A stretch of DNA of 64,000 nt from positions 218,990-282,989 of the forward strand of contig VWZW01007677.1 of assembly GCA_013397115.1 (NCBI GenBank), given 5' to 3'. Below, in pieces: positions 13,036 through 26,519 of the stretch; within the stretch, counting starts at the first letter, position 1; each line of letters begins with the position of its first letter. Position numbers and translations under genes: made by a program. This stretch comes from Edolisoma coerulescens. Its lineage: Eukaryota > Chordata > Aves > Passeriformes > Campephagidae. The notes beneath the pieces were generated by a model that ran no database searches, was not told the origin of the DNA, and worked only from the letters and a program-made list of their open reading frames with translations.

Positions 13036-13590
13036 AGTTGTGCAAACTATCAGTGTCCTGAGTGCAGTAATAATGGCCCTGACCAGCTTCTCTGAGGGCT
13101 CTGCTCCACACCCGGGGAACTCCATGGAAGCTCAGCCCTGTGGTCTCCCTTTCTCAGAGGTACAGGGTGTTCCTGTCTTGCAGCCTCCCCTCAGCCCTGC
13201 CCCCTGGGGGTGCTGGGACCTGGCTCTGGTCCAGATGACTCTCCTGGATGGACACCAGTGGCTGTATGCTCTTGCTCGCCCTTATCTCTGTCTGTCTTAT
13301 CACTCCTGGCTGTACTTGCTAGTGGGACCCAGGATCTGTTTCACTGCTGACTGTGTCTGGGGCTATTGATGCACCCAGTTACAAACACCTGGCACTGCTT
13401 CCATGCTTAAGGCCCTCTGGGACTGGGCCCTTGGTTGATGAGGGTGTTGTCTGCTGGGGTAACTTTCTGCTTCTGGCTCACCTTCCCTTGGGAAGCAGCT
13501 CCATGATATGTGCCTGTTTGCACACAGACCTGCAGAAATGGTGCAGAGATGGTACGTGCAGATTGAAGGCAATCCTCTTGAAAATTTGAG
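13036..13590. other. GC-richer patch of unknown origin
   Basis: About 550 bases are clearly richer in G and C than their surroundings but have few CpG dinucleotides, so this is not a CpG island. Overlapping open frames run on both strands (109 codons at 13040-13369 plus; 78 codons at 13353-13589 plus; 69 codons at 13363-13572 minus). That pattern is typical of stop-poor GC-rich DNA rather than a gene. The composition would fit an old LTR or other inserted element, but I do not recognise a family. Confidence 0.4.
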
Positions 13591-16221
13591 CCATGCTCTT
13601 TAAAGTAACTTTAATTAGAGAACTGTTGCCAGACCAAAAATTGAAGCAGTAAAAATAGCACCATTATAATGTTTGACTCTTTTAGTGTGTAAAACGCTGG
13701 TTCTTTATGAATCAGAGCTTTGCCATCAACCTGATTTTTCCAAGTGACTAAATGTGTTTCTGTAGTTATTTTTTCCCTAGCATCATTTGCAGGAAATGGA
13801 AAGACCTACACTGCATATGAAAATGGGGAATCTTTCAAATAATTTCTTTACTATTCATTTCTAATCTGTCATGCCTCTTAATGCAGCTGAAAAAAAAACT
13901 TTGCCTGGAAATATCCATTTTAAAGTACAATTTATAGACAGGTATTTCACAGTGTTCTTATTTACACATTGTCAGAGGATTGCTAGTGTTTATTAAACTT
14001 CCAGCCACTTTCTTCAAGTAGTAACAGGAAAGTTTTCTGAGCGATATAACTTGCAAGGAGGTAATGAAGTTCAGCTGTGTCACAGAATTGTGGAATTAAG
14101 TTGAGTGAGATTCAGAGTAAAAACAAATGTTTGCAAAAGTCCCATGTAAATTTTTCAAAACAACAATTTAAAAAAACCCCATTTATCTTTGTGTATCTTT
14201 GCCTTTAAACTATTACGTCTAATTATACTTCATGAGCAAGTCCATGTCCATATTCATCTACACTTGTGGCTGACCTTTTTGTCAGGAACAGGTACAGCTT
14301 ATAGAGCAGATGAGCCTTTGGGATGTCTAACAGCAATGTAAGGAATATGGCTTTATTTTTTTGGACCAGACTGGTTTCAAGCCCACCCTTGTTAAGAGCT
14401 AAGCAGGTTAAGCAAAAGGACTTAATATGTTTGGGGCTTACAAACACATTCAGTTATTACCACATACATTTTTGTACCCTTCTTATGGGTGGGTCAAAAT
14501 AATGTATTTATCAAACTATTTTATCATGAGTTGCATCAATGAGGTGGTCTTTGTGTTGCTGAGGATTATTTCCAAATTTAATATATGTAAACATGTTCTA
14601 ACTAGAAAATGTAGGATGTTGTAAAGAAACTTTAATTTTTTCCATAAATTGAATTTAGCAAATTACTCTGAGTAATGAGTCCATCTTTGTCACTGCACAA
14701 GAACAATAGGGAAGGAATTACACAAAGTCAACTAGTATTTTTCAAAAAAAGGAAGAAAGCAGAGGAAGTTGGGGAGAATGAAAGTATGTATGTTTGTGTG
14801 TGGAGGTTGTTGGCTCTGCAAACTGACGAACAATATCTACTTGTAATGTGGTTAGGAATTACCTGAAACGTGGAAGAATCTTAAAAAGATTGACTTTACT
14901 GTAAAGCATGAAGCGACACCTCTACAGTCCAAAGAAGTGTTGGTTATCAGAAGAAAACGTGTACTTTTGGAGGTGAGATCAGTTCTGTGCTCTGAACCAA
15001 ATGATTTTTCTTTTTTTTTTTCTGATAACAAGCCGGTGGCAAGCTTCACTGAACTGAGAAATTGTAAACTCTTAGAAAAGGCTGTCTAAAGATAACAATT
15101 CAATGTTTCTGCGTAACGTATTCTGAATGAATCTGATAATTTAAAGCCCACTCCACCAAAATGGGAGTGATGCTTGTGTCCTCTTTATCTTCAATTATGT
15201 CTAATCTGTTTCTAATTTAAACATGATAATGCTGTTGTCAAATCAAATATAGATTTTAGATGTTTTATTCTTCTCCATTGGGAATGTTTTAAATGTATGT
15301 GGGCTATCTTTCAGGGCAGTACTGACTGGATCTAATAAAGTTTTAGGTAAATTTAAAGGAAATAAGAGTGCTTAAAAGTGAAATGACTCATAATTCATGA
15401 GATGGAACATATTTAAGGAATGGCAGCTAAGCAAAAGTTAGGGAACAGTCTCCATGGATTACCTGCTTAACCTCTAAGGAACCCTTATTCAGTAAATAAG
15501 TTGTATCTTTCAGGTTAAACAGCATGGGTTTAGAAACAGATGTTTTAAAAACAAAAGTGAGCTTTAGGCTTGTTACTCAAGTATTTCCCAGGATATGGGT
15601 AAGTTAAGAATAACCGTGATTTTATGAGCTGTTATGATGTATCTGTCGCTGTCAATATCTTGGAGTTCTAATCAGAGTTTGCAGTCAAAATAAAAACTTC
15701 ATCAACATTATTTATTAAGGTATATTCTCAAGTATTGCACATTGTGACAACAAAAAATGTAAGAAAAAGAGCTTTCCCAGCTAGACATAAACTTTGGAGA
15801 AACTGTAGCTTACCTGAGTACATTGCATTTTGAATGTCTGTTCTCGTGATCTCTGCATTGAGGAATATTCACCAGTCTCAAACAAAAGCAGCTGATAAAT
15901 TATTTAAAAGAGGATTTGTTTCTCTTCCACGATCAAGAAGTAAATGAAGAATCCACCTGTATTCTTTGAAAATTCAGTTGATGAAACATTGAAATTATTC
16001 TAAAATATATTCTGATTGCAGGCTGATTATGATTTGGTCTCGAGTAAGAAGTCAATTTTTTATTTGTGCTTTCTCCTTGATTTGTCAATGGAGTGTTGTA
16101 TGGGCTTGTGGAGCTCAGTGACTGCCAAATTGATAAAAATAAGGGGAGAGATAGAGATGTGTGTGGTGTGGTCCCTTTTTTTGTTTACTTTTTTTGGGTT
16201 TTTAGGGGGGTTGGGGTTGGT
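13591..16221. other. Featureless AT-rich DNA
   Basis: Short open frames on both strands carry no recognisable domain. No repeat family is seen. Confidence 0.5.
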
Positions 16222-16645
16222 ACAGAGCAATCATTCATCTTTGTGTAATCTGCTAATTTGCTGAGGCTGCACTCAATCTCACTGTCTGTGCCATTGATAA
16301 AGATGTTAAAAAGCACCAGTCCCAAGACAGAGCCCTGAGGGACACCACTCATCGCCAGCCTCCACCCGAATGTAGAGCCATTGACCATAATCCTCTGGCT
16401 GTGCCCATCCAGCCTATTCCTTATCTGCTGAATAGCCCACCCTTCACTTTTGTGTCCGTTTCCAATCTGGAGATAAGGATGTTCTGTGAGACTGTGTTGT
16501 GGGCTTTACAGAACGTTAGGTAGATGACATCATTTTGTCTTCCCTCATAGAAGGCCGCCATATTGGTCATGCACAGTTTGTCATTAGTGAAGCCGTGCTG
16601 GCTGCCTCAGATCACCAACTTGTCTTGTATGCATTGTTTTATTGT
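16222..16645 (-). mobile_element. CR1 LINE fragment from the reverse transcriptase region
   Basis: The minus strand encodes the CR1 motif 'SGVPQGSVLG' followed by 'VLFNIFING' and 'ADYTKM', the degenerate counterpart of the RT motif B and the FADD box (YT in place of the second catalytic Asp and its neighbour). Upstream on the minus strand, the DNA continues into the usual CR1 sequence up to ~16645, but with many indels and stops. The 3' end of the element is missing: the fragment stops just after the active-site box in an odd G/T-rich run at ~16183-16215. It is an internal piece and not a tail, so it was probably cut by a later deletion or rearrangement. Confidence 0.88.
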
Positions 16646-19600
16646 CATTTTCACCTTGCTTAGGCTTGCAAAAGCTGTAATGGAACCATATATGGAAGGA
16701 AACTTTATAAAAACAATCTGAGTTTGCAGCATCATTCTTGTGATTTCCAAAAAATAATCCTAAATCCTACTTGAAGAAGACTTTACTACCACTTAGCCTT
16801 GAAAAGCAATGCTATGAGAGAGTGTCAAATTATTCTGAATAACTTTACACTTTCATATGGAAAACAGCAATGCTGAATGAGAAAAATAAATGCCATATGG
16901 ATACAAGTAGCTGGTAATCCAGGAGCCTGACTCCTTAGCTGTCAGAGGTTTCCTCTGAATTCAGAGGGAATTGGTCATGGCCTGTCACTACAGAACAGAA
17001 CCCAGGTCACTATGTTATATCTTGATAGGTCTAGATAGAAAAGAACTGTAATAGGCTGGATTTGGTCCAGATTTCCCAAGAGCTTGGGTATGTCAAGCCT
17101 ACGAGGCTATGCTGCTGCAGCTTTTTTCACAGCTAGAGTCCCCAGATTTCATAAACTTTAGCTAGAGTGGGACTGCTGTGTTAGTATATTGTTTGGTGTG
17201 AGAGCCAGGAAAGCCTCTTGCAGACAACAAATAGCTTCTTGAGGTTTGTTAGTTCTTTGTCTCTGGAACAGCCTTAGTCCTCTTTTGAACACGATAGCAG
17301 AGAGAGTTGATAATGGGCCCACACTAGCCCAGTGTGATTTGGGCTAGTCCTCTGGGTAGCAGAGAGCCAAGTGTTGAACTGACCTGAGTTGACATCTTTT
17401 GTGAACTCGTTCTGTTACACTATAATTCCTTGCTTATTCAAGCAGGCCTTGTCTTATCCTAAACAGCAAAACCACTGAGAGAAGTTTGAATTGGGAATTT
17501 TGCCAAATTAAGGGAAAGTTCAGATCCCGACTTGAATATCTGTATTGGCACTCTCTTGGACTTTATCGCATCTCTGCTTCTCCATGGAGGAGACTCTGGA
17601 ATGAACATGTTTCCTTATAGAATAGGAGCATCCAAGTATTAAATGAGAACAAGAGGGTTTTTAACCTTCCCCAAAATTGGCAGGATTGAATTAAATACAG
17701 TTATTGACAGCTGAACTAGTCAGTGTAGGCTGTGTTTAGAGTCAATGGAGAGAGATGAGAGGTGCAGTTCTTCTGACCTATTTGGATATGCCCGTTAGGA
17801 CAGGATGGGTTACATGCTATCCACTGCTAGCTCTTAACTAGATATCCTCTGACTGTAAAACTGCTTCTAACTAGATTTTACATCAACTTAGCTAACTAGC
17901 TTTGTGTGAGACAGTAGTATTTTCTGCTGAATGTTAGCTTAAACATTCATGTACACATTTTGACTGTATTTATTAACATTTATATAATAGAATCTATCTG
18001 CTGTAAACTTACTTTTATCCCTTTGCTCATGCAGAAGATTCATGCATTAGTGTGCCTAATGAGGATCCATTCATGAACAAAAATAACTGAGAATGAGAGT
18101 TGCTTGTTCAAATTTGTGCATAGATAACTTTTGCAGCCTAATCTGGGTGCTTTTGAATGGCAAACTCAGGATGTAAAATTGTATATGTACACTTGGAGAA
18201 CAAAGGTAGTGTTTAGCATTTTATTTATAATAAAACAGCATAAAATTATATTAATTTGTATTATGGCTATAGTTCTCTTTTTGTGTTGCTGCTTTACATC
18301 TGTCCTCCAGTGCTAAATATACAAATTGGTTTGCTCTGCCATTACCTGGAAAAAGCTCGTTTGACTGGTTTGCTCAGCAATGGTCTCATTCATTGCACTG
18401 TTAAGCAGCAAAGTGGATACCTAAGTGTGTGACATAGTGAGGATAGCAATTGGCTATGTGAATAGGAATGAAAAAAAAATTATTTGAAAGAGGGATAACT
18501 TTCTCAAATTTTACCCTGATATCTTGTATGATTCAAATAGGTCCTAGAAGTTCATTTCCACTGAGCTAAATGCAGCTATTAACCTCTAATTAAACAAATG
18601 AACAAATGAAATGCTCACTTGGGACCCCCAAATGCAGAACTGTTTCAAACAAGTTACTTAATGTTTATAATTCTGTAAACCTGTCCTCCTCTTATCTCAT
18701 ACTGTATTTAAAATATTCCCACTTGTCTGCCACTTCTCTTGTTAGACTGGATAGCAAGCTGTCCACATGAGAGATTATCTGCTTTACCTTGCTTTTGTAT
18801 TAATTTGCAGGCTTCATGATTTTAGAAGTGTGTGTGAGAGAGCACAGGTATATGTCTGAATACACATATGCTTATACATTTGTTTATAGTGGCGTAATTG
18901 ACGAGTCCAGCAATTTTCTGTGAAGTGTTGACAGTGAGCAGACCTTTGTTTGTTTGCAGAGAAAAAATTCTGTCATCAGTACATTGCAGGGGCCTGGCAC
19001 TCACAGTCCCCTATTAGCTTTATGCATTACTGACCTCCACAGGCATTTTAGGGGAAGACACAGCAGGAAGAGAGGAAGGTCAGTACAGAAAGTGTTATTG
19101 CTTCTATAGGCAAGTATTGTGTATTTAATCATTGCCTTACACCATTTTTGCATATAAGGCTTGGTTGTTCTTTCTGGTAAAATTATTGGTCCATAAGAAT
19201 TTTTTTATTATTTCAATTTAAGGGTCAGTGACAAGGAGCACTGTCAAGTTCAACTGGGTCTATGTCACACTATACTTCAAAACCCAAGTGAAGCTGTGAT
19301 CGTGTCAAAGTTCTCTGGGTGCCACTGCATCAAGACGCTGTTGTGTGTGTTATTCTTCCTCATTGGTTCATGCAAAGTTTGTCTGTGTATATGAAACCTA
19401 GACTTGGAGATGTGATGAAATGTGAGTTGAACCCCTTCCTGTCCTATTGCAACAGCTAGATTTAATATGTTTATTTCCTATTTACATAGAATTTATTAAT
19501 AATTAAGCAAAGTGATGTGATACTCATTATCACATGTTTATGTTTTGAATACAAAAAGGCTCTTCCTTATCTATTAACACCCCTAAAAGTAAAGTGAAGG

Positions 19601-22600
19601 GAGTCAATATTTCCTTCAGCATCCAGATTTAGATTATTGGAACTACAGGAAATCCTTGAAGCAGAGGGGAATGTTTGAGTTTGAATAGCCATCCAGGGAA
19701 TGTTTTAATGTGTAAAATTCTTTGATTATCTGAAAATGTTAATCTATTGGCTAGGTAAACAAAAAAAATTGAACAGGTCTACAATCTTGGTGAATTTCCT
19801 GATACTTCTCTAACAGCAAATACACTGCTTTCTAAATTTTAATAGTTTCCATATGTTAAGGGTGATTTCATGGTGACTGGGGGCTACCAGGTGTAGAATC
19901 CAGCTTACCATGACAATGGGCACTGGGCAGCAATTCTGTCGGATCACAGGCAGTAGCAATGACCAGAGGCACCTTGTTACATACAGTGGAACCCTAAAGA
20001 CATGGCCTGACTGTTGAAGGATTCCCACAAGTTTGTAAATGTATTATTGGAACTGTAGCTCATTTACACTAGTACTGATTTAGAGCATAAAAGTCTTGGT
20101 GGGGGAATACACAGACAAATCTTTAAAATTCAATATTCAGGGCAGAATTGACATTTTTTATTGGACAAAATGAGGAAATCAAGTTAATGATCTGACTTTA
20201 TGCTCTTCATCTTCTATTTCAAAGACATAAATACCATGCCTGTATGATTGCATGAACCTACTTAAGCAAGCTTTAGATGAACTCTTAGCTGTTTATGGCA
20301 CTAAAACCACAGAAACACGACTTATCAGCAACAAAGTAATACAGACATAAACTGTGATTAAAAAAAAAAGAAGAAGTATAGATGGAGCATTGTGTAGTAG
20401 GCTTTAAGTGACTGCAGAGTACTCAGTTTTCCAGGGGCATGCTACTGTCATGTGTTGCTACAAGTGTCTGGCTCGATTCCCAGGCCTGCGGCTCAGTTCT
20501 TGAATGGTCAGGATCAGGAAACACCACAGAGTTATGGGGATATGTCATAAAAAAACCAGACTCTGGGTATGCCTCATGCTTAGCACAAATGCAGGATGAA
20601 TATTTGAGAAAGGAACTTTGAAATAATGCTGTTTGGGTTTTTGCTCAAGTTTTCTGAACCTGTGAACTCTCCTCAAGTGGTCTAAGAAAAAATCTGAAAT
20701 TATTCTGTGAACTGTACAATATTACAAACTTAGACTTCAGACTTAGTTTAAGTCACCTTGCAGAAAAAGCACTAGTAGTTCATTATCATAACCCTCCTTT
20801 GGATGGAAATGCATTAGTGGTGTCTGCACGAATAAGCAATGAAGAGTAGTGAGAAGAAAAAGCTTCACACAGTACCATGTGAACCCACAGTGTCTGCCTC
20901 AATTTGTACCTTTTCAGTATCTGACAGTGAATGATAACATTATTGCAATGGTATTTACAGGCACTGCTGGAGTATGGGGTCTGTCATTTTTTTCTATTCT
21001 GCATTGTGCATGGCTTTAGAAAGTGCCCGAGGCTGAAATGTGTTTCAGAGGTCGTCAAGGAGGAAACAAAGTGGTTTTTTCACTACTTTTTATGAAATTC
21101 GGTAAATCAATTTGAAATTGGAGGAGTTCCAAACCTAAATGCACATTATTATGAATTCAGATGGATAAGATGGTTCCTGGTGGGGATAAGTTTGTCATAG
21201 TGTCTTTCAGGAAATTATACAACTGTCTTTCATTTTCTTCTATATTTCTTTAGCCTAAAGAAAGGAGGTTTCAAAATGGCCATTTAATAATCCCCTAGAA
21301 GAATAACCTTTGCAGCAGTCCTATTTTATAACATAAGAACCATGAAAACCTGGCCTTGGATGGATTATAACAGAATCCTGTCTATTGACTTATATTTTAT
21401 GATTAAGTCACTAATCTGGCATCCAGCTTTACTTGCATTTGTTCAGAATGACAGGAGTCCCTTTCAGTGGTCATCACAGATTTCTCTTTTCATCAGCTTT
21501 TCCTCAGAGGTAATTGCAGCTGTACACAAGCCATTCAGTCTCCAAAAGACGACAAAATTTATTTTAATGTCCATGAGTGCACAGTTACCTCAGAGATGAA
21601 CTCATTGTTGTGGAAGAATAGGAAAAGCTCCTTCTGCTCTGATGAAACAGAGTGCCTGACAAGATTAGGAAGCAAAAGATCTTCCTGATTTTTATTTTTT
21701 TATTTATTTTTACATGACCAAAACGTTGTTTCAGTTTTTTAAATATAAGTTGATTTAAGCTTGAACTGATATTGCAGATCCCAAATCTTTTGTAAAGCTT
21801 ATCCTAAATACATTCTATTGGCTTTAGTATCTTGTACCATAGTGATTCTGCCACTGCAATTGCAGTCACTGTAAATGGGAGCATTGCGGCTAAACCTAGT
21901 TTTTGTTAATGAGAATTTTTGATACTAATGCTTTACTTGAAGTTTTGAATTCAATGAATCATTAGTCCCAAAGCAAAACCATATGTTTCTGCATGTGAGG
22001 TGGACTTCTTTTACGTTCTAGTCCACTGATTTACATGTGGGAGATACTTATAATTGTGGTTATACATCATCTTCAAGTGTCTCCTAGAGCTGTTTGCGTA
22101 GTGGAGTAATTTCTCAGGAATAAAGTCAGTTCATACTGGTGTAGAGAACCCAGACAGTGAGTTACTTAGAGTAGCTGTAATGCAACATTGTTTACTGAAT
22201 ACATATTCCAGGTGATTTTTTTCCAGAGAAGAAGTTCAAGACAACTTTTGGGATTTTTTTTTTCATCAACTCCATTAAAAGGTCTTGTTTTCTTTCAAGT
22301 CATTTCATATACTAAAGCAGGTAAATAATGTGTACTTCTGCTTTCAGTTTCCCTGAGTATCAAACATTTCCCTTAACTGAATTTTCTTTGAGAATCTTGA
22401 GAAAATTCAGTCAATACGTTTTATGACTGTAAGAGAGATAACCCGCTTATCTCAGGTTTGAAATTTAGTTTTTTCTTTTTTGTTACTTGCACACCTCTCA
22501 TCAATTAATGCTACTGAAAATACATTGAATAAGAAGTGAACTGATTCCTAGTTGTGGAATTTTAATACTTTAGATTGTGTTTTAACTTTGAAAACAAGCA

Positions 22601-24311
22601 AAAAAATCATAAAGTTAAGGATTCCTTCCCTATAACAAACAGTATTCTAGCACAAAGGACAAAAATCCTCTTAGATTACTTTTCAGCATCAGTAGGTTTT
22701 AAATGTTGAAACTTATATTGTTGCATTTGTATACCATACATATTCATAAACATTCACCTGCTGATGAGTTGGAAACCATGGGCATTGCTTAGAATGTAGT
22801 AGGAGCTGTTTGTTTATTTTTTTAATTTTATAGACAAGTATTAAAGATTGGATGAAAACTCCATGGAAACAAATAAATGATGAGCACATGGAGATGGAGC
22901 TCAGAAGATTTGCAAATGTGATCATTTCCCTAATGAACAGTGTTTCTCTACTTGAAATAATCTCTCGTGTTCTGAGTACTCTGCATTATGTAGGAGCCTG
23001 TAGCTTGTTAAATTCCCCTCATTAGAGGGTTTTTGAACTCAAAGGATTAAAAAAATTGGGGAAACAAGTATTACAGGATTGAACTCCCAAATTTCAAAGT
23101 ACTTCTGAAAATATCCTTCTGAGTTTATTTTTTCTTCCGTAACCAGCAAATTACCCAGCTGACTTTCACGTAAGATTCAGAAGTCAAATTCCAAGATGCA
23201 GTTACTACCCTGCTTGCTTCTTTATTGCTTCTGTCTTTTTGTTCACAACTGTCTGCTGTGTAAGAAATGAAGACCTGTCAAAGCACTAGGATATGGGATA
23301 TGCACTTTTGAATCAATGATTAAGCATCTGGAAACAGCTGAAGTTTAAGAAACTAAACCTTCTTGTAATTCAGAACCCAGCAGTTACGGGCACAGTAGAC
23401 TTTATGTTCTGGATTTGCAGAATTTTGGATAACTTTATTCCTGAAATGTTTGTGCCTTATTTCTAAGGCAAAATTTGTCAGGTGAATAACACATGGAGGA
23501 CTTTTTCTTTGTTCAGCTGCACAGAGGAGCTGTGAGATAAACAGATATGTGTAGCTAAAGCAGTAGGAGAAATGGCAGTAGAAAGAGATAGATGCACACA
23601 ATGGTGAATGTAAATTAATATCCTAAGGATGGCTTACAGGGAATTAAATATCAGCTGGATGCATAATAATCTAGAATCTGTTAGATGACTCTCTATTCTA
23701 CCCTACTTTAAAAACTGAACTATGAAATAAACCCCCAATGTTTTGGAGATATGAATGATCAGGAGGTGAAGGAACTGCTAACTTAGAAAAAAGAAGTGTA
23801 GAAGGTAATAATTCTCATTCTTTCCTATCTTAAAAATTTTTGCATGTATTGGGGACTTATATGAACTTAAACATACCATTGGTCAGTTCTCCAAATGTTG
23901 CAAAGCAGTCAATATAGATGAAAATTTCACTTTGATTTGGGGCAGAAGGATGAGGTCACAGAATATTTAAATATTTTGTACAATGTGGGGCAACATCAAA
24001 GTGGAATTGAAGAATATCTCAGTAGCTGGGGCACTTTCTAAAGGCTGGTGAGACAATGGCTGAGATCTCTTGGGGAAGAAACCTGAATGGGAGTCTATCA
24101 TATGCTTTTGTTTGAATGTAGCTCTTTGAGTACCAACTGTTTGAACAATAACTGTCTACTGAATTTTACACAAAATTTTTGTAGGTTTTGTTTTCCACAG
24201 GGGAAGATTTCTACTTTCTACCATATATCTTGATATCTCCTAATCTTTCTAAATACAAGAAATATATTTACTTGCCCCTGCATAGGCTCCTGTGGATAGG
24301 AAAATGCTATC
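16646..24311. other. Featureless AT-rich DNA, about 7.7 kb
   Basis: I find nothing here that I can support. Short frames such as 21342-21599 (plus) and 19810-20028 (minus) have no recognised domain. No tRNA-like cloverleaf, CpG island or recent repeat is seen. Confidence 0.45.
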
Positions 24312-24414
24312 AGCCCTATTTTACAGCTGAGAACTAGAAAGTTCTGTGATTCTTTAAATGACACCTTCAGAACTTGTGTGAAAGCAAATCTCCTAAATCC
24401 TGGCCAGAGCTCTT
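24312..24414 (+). mobile_element. Possible ancient MIR-like SINE fragment
   Basis: 'CCCTATTTTACAGCTGAGAA', a spacer, 'TAAATGACACC', 'TTGTGTGAAAGCAA' and 'CCTGGCCAGAGCTC' follow the order of the conserved MIR core ('CCATTTTACAGATGAGGAAA...TAAGTGACTTGCC...CACACAGC...'). Identity is low, so this is only a suggestion. MIR elements are known in bird genomes at low density. Confidence 0.25.
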
Positions 24415-26469
24415 AATGTTGGAATTTCCCTTCTTGGAAACAAACACTCCATTTCTAATCACAAGTCTGCTGTCACCAGTGCAATGAGTTAATTTCAAAT
24501 CCTGTAGATAACCTTAATATCTTATCAAGACAATGTCATGTTCAAGGAACTTCTTATTTAGAAATTGGCAGACCAAAAATTTTTTGCATAAATGAGTTGG
24601 AAAATATTGTGATTAAAACAATATGAATCCATCTGGAGAAAAGATGTCCTTACTGGTGAATCATTTATCAACAAAGTGATTTTTGTTACGTGCATGCTTC
24701 AGATGTGCATGTAACAGACAAAAGCAACTGTTCCTTATTTTGAAGGGTGACCAGCTGTGTCTATGTGCTCAAATGGTTTAACTTGTATTTCAGCAAAATG
24801 GGAATTGTTCTGGTACACAGAGCTGTTTTGCAGATTAGTAATTCAGGTTTATGATGCTTTAGAAACATCGATGACCTTAAAACAATGGAAATACTTTTAT
24901 TTTTACAGCATCTTTCCTCTGATGATGTCAAACACCTGTTTAGAGAGTAAGATTACATAGAAAGATTGCAGCATAGAAAAGAGATGAATGACTTGGCTCT
25001 GTTTGGCTCCATTCATTTTGTTCTGCTTTGGTTTCATTTCCTCCAATAATAACTAATATTTTTAACACACCTACTACAGTAGTTCTAAAAACAGTTCTAA
25101 AAAGACCTATTACCAGAAGGATTATATGATTCCTCTGGAAGACGTGAGTCCTACTTCTTCTCTGTGATGCCACTTCCTCTCTGCAGTTGTTTCACTGAAA
25201 ATCATTTCTGAGGACAACCATTCAAAGCAGGGAAACTTTTCATCCGGGATTGTTGTGTTCTTTAATCACTCTTCTTAGCCAAATTAATATTATTCAAACT
25301 GTAGGTTTCTTCAACATCTATCAACAGATTGCAAAGTACTAAAGTTATTTGACAATGTTACCTAAAATTTGACGACAGTAAGAATCTTGCAGTATAAGCA
25401 GTGGTTATATGAACTTTTCAATGCCCTGTGTTTTGTGAAAAACATATCAGATTATTGAGTGGTGTATTTCCTTGTCTGATGTTCTGCTGAATTGAAAGAT
25501 ACGAAGCAAGTAATCCTACAGACTTTAGCCTCCCTGTGCAGACCACATTATCTGTTACATCTAATAGGAGAAGCTCAGTCGATCCTGAGGTCAGAGCCAA
25601 TTAGAAAGCATTGAGGAGAACTCAAGGGAAAATGGGCATCTTTGTTGTCCATTCTGTTAGCCTAGAACCATTTGCTAATTGTACAAAACATGGTTACTGT
25701 CTGTATTCTTTTTTCTCCCCTTGAGACTCACTCAAAGTGTAATTTTATGCAAAGGTGATGGAAAGATTGTTGTTGAAGCTGAATTAGAAATCTCAGAATG
25801 TAAAGACTTACGTTTCTAATTAAAAGTATCCTCACACACTGGAAATGCAATAACTTAGTAAGTTTGAGGAGCCAGTGTTACCAGAGCTGCCTAGGCTTAG
25901 GAGCCAGAACAAGTGTGTACTGAGGTTTAGACAGAATTGCCTGACATGCAGCCTAGGCTCCTGAGAGGAGCAGGAAGTTTGGATAATGAAAAAAAATTAG
26001 TCAATTTCTTTTCCCCACCAAAAAATGTCAAGCAAACAAATGAAAAAAACCTGAAAGACATTAACATTTTCTGTGGGAAAATGATGCTTGGGTAAATTTC
26101 CTGTCAAGAAAAATAAATGAAACCATATACTGTCAATCAGAAATAGCAGCTGCTTTTGACTGAGTCATTACTGTAGTGTGGCATAAGGCAGAGGTCCCAG
26201 TGACCAAGTAGCTGCACAGTTCATGCTGTTGGTTCCCTTGGGCCTCTACTGGAAACTGCAGCAAGTTGTTTTTATTTCCCACTCCTCCCCTGTGGAACCT
26301 GAGGCTCTGCTGGACTGTGTATCCCATGACACACCACGCTGTCTTCCTGTAGTTCAGCCACTGCTGCCAATAATGGGATGTCACAAAACAGTGTGCAATA
26401 TGGAATATGGGCTGCCTGGAGAATGTGAGCCATGGAGGATGAGAACTTAAGACTGTGCAGATGGATGCA
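24415..26469. other. Featureless DNA
   Basis: Nothing is recognisable. The opposed open frames at 26133-26384 (minus) and 26223-26450 (plus) overlap each other and show no domain. Confidence 0.45.
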
Positions 26470-26519
26470 GAGATTAATATTGACTCAAAAGGTGGAGATT
26501 AATATTGACTGAAAAGTTG
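26470..26519 (+). repeat. Tandem duplication of 25 bp
   Basis: Two adjacent 25-base copies of 'GAGATTAATATTGACT' plus nine bases (CAAAAGGTG or GAAAAGTTG) differ at two positions. This is a simple local duplication. Confidence 0.9.

Noticed and set aside
13040..13369. 109-codon open frame
   Set aside because: It lies in a stop-poor GC-rich patch with equally open opposite-strand frames and no recognisable domain.
14082..14104. 'TCACAGAATTGTGGAATTAAG', considered as an inverted CR1 tail
   Set aside because: Only the first nine bases match the tail and nothing downstream follows the CR1 3' UTR order.
18136..18206. Block after TTGCAG reading 'NLGAFEWQTQDVKLYMYTW', considered as a dynein tail exon
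   Set aside because: The resemblance rests on a tryptophan and a tyrosine only, 11 kb away from the better blocks. It is not distinguishable from chance.
21342..21688. Two overlapping plus-strand frames of 85 and 73 codons
   Set aside because: They overlap in different frames, with no motif and no splice context, as expected by chance.
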